Shown one piece after another: positions 55,065 through 64,000 of a stretch of DNA of 64,000 nt. Below the pieces are notes generated by a model. That model saw only the letters and a program-made list of their open reading frames with translations, did not search any database and had not been told where the DNA came from. The position numbers and the translations under genes are program-made. This stretch comes from Sepiola atlantica (taxonomy: Eukaryota > Mollusca > Cephalopoda > Sepiida > Sepiolidae): positions 62,392,580 through 62,456,579 of the forward strand of contig OY744529.1 of assembly GCA_963556195.1 (NCBI GenBank). Direction: 5' to 3'. The stretch's first letter is position 1; every line of letters begins with the position of its first letter.

Positions 55065-55520
55065 ATTATCATGTAGCAGTTATGTACTGATCTACGTGAC
55101 AGCCAGTGACATGTGATTCAGCTGGATGATTATGTAATCATCGCCTCTTCACCACGTGCACATATAGCACGTTTGCGTGTAACGAGATTCATGCACAATG
55201 AATAATCTTGGCGCTAAAACCAGATCACGTGATCAACATGAACCTTCAGTTCGAGCCTGACTTTTAAACAGACAAGATGTAATCTTGCCTTCTTCTGCCG
55301 TCAGCCTGTCAGAGAATGGACGAACTCCAGGATAAAGATTATTTCGTCTTGTCTACATTCACTAACACAATGTATTATCCTTGTTCTGTTCCTGTGTTTC
55401 TTGTAAATATCTCTTTGCTTGTGAAGCCATTGTTTATTTCGTGAGGAATGGTGATCCCGTTTGCTTATTATATTTCAGTCAGATTTGGCCAGGCGAATTA
55501 CTCTCTCAAGTAAGTCGTCA
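55065..55520 (+). mobile_element. LTR-like dispersed repeat (plus copy)
   Basis: Aligns with the reverse complement of 6865-7413. Shared: TTATGTAATCATCGCCTCTT, CGTGTAAC-AGATTCAT, TTTAAACAGACAAGAT, CCAGGATAA, GTTCCTGTGTT, GAGGAATGGTGATCCC, TTTCAGTCAGATT. After this TTGGCCAGGCGAATTAC may be the start of internal sequence. Confidence 0.65.
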
Positions 55521-56157
55521 GTCTGATTTTCTTCTCGAGTCAGCTAAAATTGGCTCTCCCAGCTAAAATTATATTAGGTGCAATATATTGTAACGACTCT
55601 TTTTGAAATATGAGGAGGCGTATATTTTCTGTATTTTTTATTGCCTCAAAGAAGATGTTGATTGAGATCCTATGTAATCGAGGGTTTCGCTGGCTGCTGC
55701 TGCTGCTGCTATAGAAGCAGTCTTTAGCTGAGAAAAGCCATTGTAACAACAGAAATTTAGAAAGCAATCTGTGATGGAATTATATCTTTTATTTTATTAA
55801 ACAACAATGCTTAATAATTAAAGCAAAAATAACCAAGAATTAAATGTTATTATCTGCTCTAAATAAAAAGCAGTTAATTAGTGTTTAAAAATAAACAAAA
55901 TACAATCCATTATTTACACTTTGTATAATTGTTGAGTCTTATGATTCATGCCAGAAACAATTTGCATAGTGAGTTGCATTTTTTAAAACACACACATTTC
56001 ATTAACAGCTTGCAGATATTGCAAATAACATTAGTTTTAACAATATGATAGAATTTCTGAACAATGAATGGAAAATGTGTAGGATTAAATTTTTTATTTT
56101 ATTTTTTATCAGCACTTGTTTAAACGCTTCAGTATTTTATAGAATCACTTAAGAAGG
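55521..56157. other. Non-coding AT-rich stretch
   Basis: Contains a short (CTG)4 run near 55694-55710. No gene recognised. Confidence 0.5.
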
Positions 56158-56470
56158 GGCACTCTGGCCTATTAAAAATTGCCTGTGCAGCCTCGTCGGC
56201 ATTCCCTGGTCGGACGCCTCAGGCAGTTAGCATTAAACTAACTCCACCCCAAAGAGGGGAGGCAAAGCCTGGGAGGGTGGACCTTCTAGGATTACTCAGA
56301 ACGAATACCTCAGCCCAACAGATAAAAGGCCATCGAAATGGCCCAGTTTCTGCCTTCGACTGGTATCTTCCAGTCAAACGTTTCTGAGCAACAGAACTTG
56401 CAGAGAGCCTGCCTCTGAGACTTGTCATAATCTCCTCTATACATAGTGTCTGTCTGGAAGAGTCCATTTA
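56158..56470 (-). mobile_element. SINE core with a different 5' part
   Basis: On the minus strand, GGTCCACCCTCCCAGGCTTT, GCCTCCCCTCTTTGGGG, TAGTTTAATGCTAACTG and GGGAATGCCGACGAGGCTGC match the core of the 1921 element. Upstream of the core the sequence differs (GGGCCATTTCGATGGCCTTT and beyond) and is not U2. The GACCTTGTGTC tail is missing. Either a different head or a chimera. Confidence 0.75.
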
Positions 56471-59140
56471 GTCATGAATAGAGTAGATCACCATCACACC
56501 ATAAGAAAAAGTATTTAAAAAACGGTTTAAACAAAAGGTTATCATTTTATACAGTGCTATGTGATATGGGAATATGAACATTTGAACTTCTGGTCAGTGC
56601 GGTTTGGGGCATTAAGCAAAAAAGTTATCCTACATTTTATCAGACTTTTCCTAAAGATTTTCTCCACTTTGAAAAGAGTATGTTGAATGGGAAATGGAGC
56701 AAAAAACTATACATACACCTTAATTGCTGATGTTTCAAATGTCGCTAACTAAGCATAAAACTATGACATTTGTAAACGTAGCAGTTAAGAAACAAAAATC
56801 AAACTTATAAATATTATTTTTTGGAAGATGGTTAACATGCAACATTTCAACTCCTAACTTCCTATACCGCCCGAAACTGCACTGACCAGAAATGATGTTT
56901 ATATACCAAATCTGCCCGAGAAAACACATGAAATGATAACCCATTATTTTTTAATCTATTTTTAAATACAATTAAAAATTCACAATTGAAGGGAAATAAC
57001 TCTTATTGAATATCCGGGCCGGGTGTACCGGAAATGTCACTCGGCAGAAATAAAACGTACATGACACACATCTGGGTAGAAGAAACAAAACATAAATAAA
57101 ATAATTGTTGATTTATTCAAAACCACCTGCAATGGTTATCCTATCCAAAAAGGTTAGCTGCAGACGGAAATACCCCATTTCTAAATAAATGCTTTAGGGG
57201 TGTGGCTACATTGACAGCGAAGGCGAAGTCCCAGAATAGACGTTTACAGGTGGATGTGTAAGTGTCACAAATTATTATCTAAACTAAAGAGAAATTGGGA
57301 TAGATAGTCAACTGACGATCAGATCTGAGAAAATCATTCAGTCAATTGCTGTGTTTCCTCCTTCCTCACTAACCCCCAGTCGTTCACCGCCACCAACAAT
57401 AAGGCTATATCATTATATTTTTATACATCAGTGTTTTTTGTCATTCTTTTAAGCACAGCAGAAATACGACACTCTTACTTAAATCCGGATACTGATACTT
57501 ACTTCAGTATCTCATCGTTTTCATAATAGTCTTATTATTTCAAGTGTGTTATTTTGAACAAGAATTTCTTTTAAAATACCTGCTTTTGATGATAACTCAA
57601 ATACCTTGTTCGATGACAATATTAGTTTTAGCGCAAATGACAGCATCATATTAAGGAACAAAGTTTCTCCTGTTGTACTCTCAAGTTTCATAAAACTCTG
57701 TCAAACCAATAGTTAGCCATGAGAGGAGTTGCTTACAGGACTGAAGCTTTAGAAAATTTGCAACCGGATGTTAAGGGTTAATTCACACACACGAAAAGAA
57801 AAGAAAAGAAAAGAAAGAAAGAAAAGGTGAAACGATCTGAAAAATTCCATCATCATCAACAGCCAATCCCACAAATTCCATCATCCGTAACGCCTCACTA
57901 GTCTAATTCCTTGAAAAGGATGGACTCTATTTCTTTCTCTGCTAACCTCGTTTGGAGTCAGACTGTTTTCATGACATCCTCATAAACGGATAAGTTGAAC
58001 GTTGTGTTTGCTTATGTGTCTTCAAATACAATAAAAAGAAACCCAAGAAATAGCACGGTCAGTAACCAATGGCATAAAATCTTATTTCCTAGCTTTGTGT
58101 GAATAAAAGAAATGGTTGGTTTCTTTATTTAATAATTTATAGAGTAGGAACACCATACACATACACACCCGCATGCTCACCCAAAAATAATTTTTGCTAG
58201 AAACTTATTTTTTATTAGCTGTTCTAGAAAACCTATTTATTACTTTTGCAAGGAAATTGTTGTTTATATTTTGTCTGTATTGGTTGTGCTAGAAACTTAT
58301 TATTTATTTTTTATCTATGTTGCTGTTAAAGTGATGAAAATAATAAATAATTAATAATAATTAACAATAGAAATATTCAGAAGACAATATAATTGGTCAA
58401 GACAAGAAAATACCATCATATTGTTGGATCCAGAATTATTCAGAATGATTTTCCTTGGATAATATCCAAGTCATCTCCCCTTAAATTATACTGAGCAACG
58501 AGAGAATGTACTCTCCTGTGCCTGAAGTCCAAAAAATCTAAATTCGCCCATGTGGGAATTTAGAATCTGATATTATTCTCTTTTCGGGCCAGGTCTCAGA
58601 AGGTCTTTGATGTAATCTGAGCGACTGCCCACTTTGGCATGGCTTGCACAAAGTTTGATGCCATATTGTATCAGGCACTTTATGGTTGGAATCATAAAAG
58701 ACTCCCAGAACAACTTGACTCAAATGTAAGTAATATTTACTTATCCATTGCACACAATATATTCTCTCTCTTTCGGCCCCAACAACACGTCTTTATTGAT
58801 TGTGTTGGGATAATTAATGTATTAGTTCTTTGGTACTAATGTCTGTTCGTACTTTTTATATCGTGCTAAATTAAGTACCAAATTACATGTTTCATATAAC
58901 CCTTGTACGTTTGTCTTTGGAAAACTGTCTTTGCTAGAATAAATGGATATATATGCAAGTCCAAGTATTTCTTAGTTATCATCTTTTTCCCTCTTTATTC
59001 CGACCCTAATATGTGCGCTCAAGAGACACAAAATAGCGACTATGTTGTCTTCGAAAGAAACCCAAATATGTGGTCGCTAAAAACGGGAAAGCTAGAATAT
59101 TACTATTCATCAGCTTAACAATAGTAAGTAATTTATTTAC
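56471..59140. other. Long non-coding stretch
   Basis: No gene recognised. A short AAAAG-type run lies at 57795-57826 and a TTTATTTTTTAT-rich area around 58200-58340. A 66-codon frame at 58639-58839 ends near a GTAAGT at 58727 but has no known domain. Confidence 0.5.
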
Positions 59141-59147
59141 CTTCCTC

Positions 59148-59345
59148 TCACAATGGTAGAGCTAGACACAAGGTTGGTTTAATGTGGGGAATCCAGCTCC
59201 CCAAAAGAAGGACACTCAGATTGGGTGCAAAAAATAATCTGGTTAATCCCATCAACATTCCCTTATGGATGTGGGTGCCTAAGACAACAGGCAAAAAAGG
59301 AGGTAATACCCGTGAGAATGGCTTCCCTATATGATTAAGTAAGTA
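59148..59345 (-). mobile_element. SINE-like repeat with the shared tail
   Basis: On the minus strand it ends GGGGAGCTGGATTCCCCACA, TTAAACCAACCTTGTGTCTA, then CATTGTGAGAGGAAGG and TAAATAAAT. The CCTTGTGTC...TTGTGnGAGG tail is that of the U2-headed SINEs, the body is not. The repeat at 877-945 is another piece. TAAGTAAGTA lies near both edges and may be its duplication. Confidence 0.65.
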
Positions 59346-59359
59346 TTCAAAAATTGTAA

Positions 59360-60834
59360 ATCTCAAAAGGGGAGGTAATAATCTAAGATTAGAGTAATTT
59401 CACATGATGAGTAGTTCCACAAAATGCGTGAATGTCACGCAAAAACTAGACTGACAAAGATTAAAATAGATCTGGTTAATATAAGCAGAAAATATATCGC
59501 ATAATGCTTTCTTCCACACGTAGTGTTGTGGCACAACTTCTTGTTTAGGGGCACTAAATAGCCATACGTGACATGGCCCCTTATTTATTTCTTAATGGGA
59601 TGTTCCAAATTTAAAAGTCTATAGTGTATTTCAAACGGTTATGTGTGAAATTGCTTCTAATGGTTATGTGTCATGTAGCCATTAACTTCGTTGAGGGTGT
59701 TATATTACACCTAACCGTGGGTATATAAACCGTTATACACCTGTGTCCTCGTTGTGAACCCAGGTTGTCGACAAAAACGTCTTCTAATCGTTTCCGCCAT
59801 CATCGCCGCTGTGAAACTCAGGTTGCCTTTCGGATGTAAACAAAACCCATGTGAACGCCAATATTCAATAAGAATGAAAGGAAGTATTTCTTTCTGACCC
59901 GCCATGCCCGAATTTGGTCCCTGGTAACCCCAGTCGTAGTAGTCTTGCTAATCGTAATAGAGTTAAGTACTTTTGTAATTTATGCCATAATATTACAAAT
60001 TCTCTCCAGACCCCTGATGATCTCCGAAAAACTTGTCTGTCCTGGTCGATAAGAGAAAGATCAGACTAACTTGTTCTGCCACGTCGACTTCCTGTTAGTG
60101 ACGTTATTTCTTTCGAACGTTAACTTAATTTTTAGTGGAAAATTCTTATTGATTGCATTAAATCAAATTTCTAATTTAAATGTCCTCTTTCTACTTAATT
60201 TAACATATCCCACACCGTATTACTATACACCCTATTACTACACACTATATTACTACACCATTCACAAATCAACGTTTTACTGTTTTTGCAGAGGGTTTAG
60301 ACACACCTTTATTTCTTTTTAAGTAGTTTTCAAATAGGTTACTTTTTATTATTTATACAAGTGGCTATCCCAAGCTGAAAGTTGGTTTGTTCTACAATGC
60401 ATAGCTATTAACTTCTTCGGTTTAAAATAAAGTTTGCATCTTTAGTCTTTAAAATTTCTAGCTTTTCACTATATATTGATCATTTAAAAATCTAGACACT
60501 GTAACTCATATTAAGATTTGCCATTTAGCTACTGGAGAATTTATACTATCTTCAAGCGCACAGTGATGTACTATATTTATATTTTCGTTATATTAAATGG
60601 ATTTTTGGCATCATAAAATCTTTTTTCAATATGAACTGGTTTCTCCTGTGTAGTATTAATTGCTACTCAGATTTTCAGTAGTGTATATTGTAGCTTAGTA
60701 GATTATGCTTTACGTCAAACAATTGTTTTGCAATGGGCAATTCTCGTTTTTCTTTTCAATTGCATTTTTAAGTTATTTTAATTCTTTATTTCTAGCAGAT
60801 ACATTACTATTTATTGTATTTTTATTAATACTTC
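59360..60834. other. Non-coding stretch, possible decayed LTR
   Basis: GTGTTGTGGCACAACTTCTT near 59522 and GGTATATAAACCGTTATACA near 59718 (TATA-like) followed by a GTTGTGAACCCAGG block could belong to an LTR. No second copy in the window. No gene recognised. Confidence 0.4.
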
Positions 60835-61452
60835 TTACTCACTAATAGTTCTCACATTAGACATTACCAGTCGCTGCTCACTAGCAACAGCAGGTGGTGT
60901 TCCTTGAAGTCTGAGTAACAACAAGTTTCCTCAGCTTTCCAGTACTCCGCTGTTTTTCGATCACCATAACAAATCAATTTGCCTTCTAGCAACAGCCGTT
61001 TTCCTTTGCGTTTTCGCTGATAACGGTTGTTGGTTTTCTCTGAAATTCAAGGAACAGCAAGCTTCCCCTGAATTCCAGTACTCTGCATGCTCTTCTAGTG
61101 GAGTCTAGGTGATGCTCCCCCCCCCCCCCCCCTAGATCTTTCCATGCTCTCTGATCATTCATACGCATTTTATGTTGTAAAAATTCGATGCCGGTGCGAT
61201 CGCTTTGGCAGGGGAGGGGTCAGACTATGAGATTTTTCTTACATGGCAGTTTTAGTTCTCTTGGATTCGTGCAATTTTCTTTCTATATTTATAGTTACAT
61301 TTGTGTAGCGTTATTCTATTTCAACTTACATGTGGTTCGTTGATGTCACCTTGTTATATGGTTGGCTTCCGCACTCAATAATTTTTTTAAATATTTAAGG
61401 TGTTTTTAATCATGACGTGAATATGATTATTATTATTAGTAGTAGACGCAGC

Positions 61453-61488
<36 letters not shown>
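60835..61488. repeat. Tandem duplication unit 1, ending in (AGT)n
   Basis: Aligned in order with 61490-62052. Shared blocks: ATTACCAGT-G-CGCT, CAACAGCAGGTGGT, TTTCCAG, CATGCTCTTC-AGTG, GATGATGCTC, ATTTTATGT and a final TAGTAGTAGTAG array at about 61434-61488. A C14 run at 61118-61131 is private to this unit. Confidence 0.85.
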
Positions 61489-61489
61489 T

Positions 61490-62005
61490 ACTAACTAGAG
61501 GTTATCATACGTGTTATTACCAGTGGTCGCTCAGTTGTAACAACAGGTGGTTTCTGATAATCTGAGTGACAAAAACTATCTCCAGATTTCCAGCTCTTTT
61601 AGCTTCTTTCGGTAATCATTACAAATCATTACAGTCTCGCAACAGCTGTTTACTATTCATTTCTCGCTGATATTGGCCGTTGGTTTAATTTGAAACCCGA
61701 GTGGCAGAAATACTTTTTAGTACTCACCATGCTCTTCCAGTGAAGGGATCTGGATGATGCTCTCCCTTCTCGGTCTTTCCATCCTCCTTGATCGTTTATG
61801 ACCATTTTATGTGGCACCAACTTCTAGTGGGTAGCTTATATGATTTTTCTTAACGACGCTGGTTTTGTATAATGCCCCGTCTATGTTTCTGGTTGTGTTT
61901 ACGCCCTGTTATTTCTATTTCGGTTTATCTGTGATTGGTCGGCGTTATATTCTTAAGCAAGTTGGTTTCTACACTCAAGGATTTTTATTTAATAGTAGTA
62001 GTATC

Positions 62006-62051
<46 letters not shown>

Positions 62052-62052
62052 T
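61490..62052. repeat. Tandem duplication unit 2, ending in (AGT)n
   Basis: Second unit of about 570 bp, clearly diverged from the first, again ending in an AGT array (about 61995-62052). Confidence 0.85.
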
Positions 62053-62984
62053 AGCTGTCATCTTTTCTAACATTATTTATCTTTGCTGTTTTCATTTAGT
62101 TTCATAATTATGTGCTTCGATTTTAATATATAAGTTTTCAGTACAGCTCTAACCAAGTTTTAATTTATTTTTATTAAAGATTTGATGCTATAGGGCTAAT
62201 TGTAATAAAGTGTTAATTTATTAGCTTTAGAAATGTATTACCTAGTTTAGTTTTCATCATTTGATTATATGGTGGTGTGAACCAGATAATCCTTCTGTTC
62301 CTCATATTATTATTATTTTGTGTCCTGTTTGTTATATTTACTTGCAATGTTAACATACCGACTATTTTAGAGCAGTTACGTTACTTAATTTATTAAGTAC
62401 TTTATCATTAGTTGAATTCTTACTAAGTATACATTCAATCAAGCTAGGAATATTTTGATAAGGTATATAAAATACATAGACTCAAAACCCATCCATTCCC
62501 TATCTATTATCTAACATATTCTTAATTCTTTTCCAGAAATTAATCTTTTTTCATTGACCAAATATGTGTGTCTGTTAAAATACCTTTTCAACAACAATAA
62601 ACTTTTAATAAATGAAGATATTAATAAAAACTCAAATAAATAAATGAACAATGAATTGATCAAATCGTCCACTTTACACGCCAAAAAATTACACTAAAAC
62701 GATAAATTAGTTACTTTAAATAAACAGCAACAAAATCTGATGACGATCGCGAAGATCTAAAGTGCTAGAGCTGAACCATGCGATAACCTTAGGAGAGTAG
62801 AAAGTGGACCATGGGTTTACTTTCAACAGCTTCGTAACTCTCGCTTCCCTTATTTTGTCCTTGGGCCTTCACATTTCATGAGCGATGTTTCTGACAAAGG
62901 GGGAAGAATTGCTGTTTTCTGGGTCGGAATCTATCCATCTAACGCTTATCGTGGGTTAGTTTTTGACCTTGAAGAAGTATTTTT
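62053..62984. other. Non-coding AT-rich stretch
   Basis: No gene recognised. Confidence 0.5.
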
Positions 62985-63044
62985 AGCTTCTTACATCAAG
63001 TGGCTTCATGCCTTGTCGGGAGCAACTTCCATAAAAAAAAACTT
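62985..63044 (+). repeat. Short dispersed repeat shared with 18716-18775
   Basis: AGCTTCTTACATCAAGTGGC and TTCATGCCTTGTCGGGAGCA then ACTTCCATAAAAAAAA. Confidence 0.85.
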
Positions 63045-63157
63045 GGATTATTTTTACACCAACTAGTCCTCGATACTCAGAAGATTGTTCGAAGAGTTGA
63101 AAAAGCATTTACAAAATACGGAAAAGGAAACTTTGTAGGTTTTAACCAAAAGTGTCC

Positions 63158-63162
<5 letters not shown>

Positions 63163-63253
<91 letters not shown>
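63163..63253. repeat. Compound (TA)n(GA)n microsatellite
   Basis: TA array to about 63213 followed directly by a GA array to about 63253. Confidence 0.98.
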
Positions 63254-63254
<1 letters not shown>

Positions 63255-64000
63255 ATCCATAGATGGCTGTTTCGGCGTTTACATGTATCAACACTACAAT
63301 TCTAAATCTGAACGGCTAGATACATCCAAAAATTGGAATAGATTTGCTTTCTGGTTAAAAAATCCACTCCGTCATGGCCAGAAAATCTGAAATCGTAAAT
63401 TTCAACCGGTGTTAATGCCCCCAAAACATCGCCAATATATTTTTGGCCGCTTCGACAATTTCTTCAACAATATTCTATATTGGATACGTCATTACTATGA
63501 TGTTTAATTTTTTAGGCTATATAAACATGTGAATTTGTAATATATTTAAATTTTGTCAAGACAATTTTCCATTAAAAAACAGTTTGAATTTATTATGTGT
63601 TAATAATTGTATGTTACTGTCTAATATAATTATATTTGGTAAATAAATGATATAAAACTATTTTTAAATATTTTAAAATTAAAAAAATAAAAATTCAAAT
63701 TATAAAAAACAGTTCGATTTTATTATTTTTTAACAATTAAACAAACTGTTGAAAACAAATTATTATTTGCAAAAAAAACTGGCAAAAGTATTTTTTTATT
63801 AACACAGGTCGAAATTTTCTGATTTAAGATTTGGCCGCCATGACGAAGTGATAATTTTCTATTTAACCGCTTTCTCAATTTCATTGCATACTTGAAATGG
63901 ATTCGGGTGGCAATTTTATATTTGCTAAAATTTGTGTGACGGGACGAATGTATGTTCAAATTAATACACATTGTTATTTATTATAGAGTGGAGGATAATT
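63254..64000. other. Non-coding AT-rich stretch to window end
   Basis: TTTGGCCGC-TTCGACAATT and ATTTGGCCGCCATGACGAAG occur near 63442 and 63830; a CGTCATGGCCAGAAAATCTG piece at about 63371 is close to the reverse complement of the latter. Likely decayed repeat. No gene recognised. Confidence 0.5.

Noticed and set aside
58639..58839. Frame with KRLPEQLDSN next to a GTAAGT
   Set aside because: No recognisable protein family and weak acceptor side.

Overview
This is an AT-rich, intron- and repeat-dominated animal genomic window, most probably from a coleoid cephalopod (octopus-like). The organism call is an inference. It rests on the mix of jockey/CR1-like LINEs, RTE-type LINEs, Ty3/gypsy elements and tRNA-derived SINEs, on the abundance of (TA)n and trinucleotide arrays, and on large introns. 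No bacterial, viral or organellar gene block is present.

Host coding content is very small. The only host exon I can name is SUFU (suppressor of fused) exon 2 at 48460-48594 on the plus strand, with intron phase and a 135-nt length matching the vertebrate exon as I recall it. If the gene call is right, much of the window is SUFU intron or upstream DNA. A second possible host gene is an intronless 382-residue coiled-coil ORF at 19687-20835 (minus), of unknown identity.

Layout. 0-6 kb: (TA)n arrays, a tRNA-derived SINE with an 11-bp duplication (480-708), a damaged hAT-like copy split by a U2-snRNA-headed SINE (1921-2275) and by a jockey-like LINE (2902-5611). 6-15 kb: an LTR-like repeat, degraded RTE-type LINE pieces, a second U2-headed SINE (8676-8888), a gypsy RNase H relic, a roughly 1-kb element with inverted ends (13417-14435), and a headless SINE (14759-15030). 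15-19 kb: a short LTR element without coding capacity (15336-17391) and a rearranged mariner-like element with long inverted ends (18078-18951). 19-25 kb: the coiled-coil ORF, dispersed roughly 150-bp tandem-repeat elements and a gypsy integrase relic. 25.6-32.5 kb: a nested (TA)n hub with two palindromic MITEs, a near-intact gypsy element (25901-31451) and a fold-back Penelope-like element. 33.2-36.7 kb: a hAT-type element with a perfect 8-bp duplication. 38.8-42.2 kb: an internally deleted gypsy with a perfect 5-bp duplication. 44-52 kb: tandem-repeat element, several LINE 3' fragments, the SUFU exon and a GC-richer repeat-like stretch. 52.4-53.4 kb: a 139-bp satellite array. 54-64 kb: LINE 3' end, LTR-like repeat, SINE pieces and a tandem duplication ending twice in (AGT)n.

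The most unusual signal is the SINE family whose 5' end is the 5' domain of U2 snRNA, including the branch-point recognition sequence. Two independent insertions are flanked by 15-17-bp target duplications, and the unoccupied site of one is preserved in a sister hAT copy in the same window. Headless and differently headed relatives with the same core suggest a modular family.
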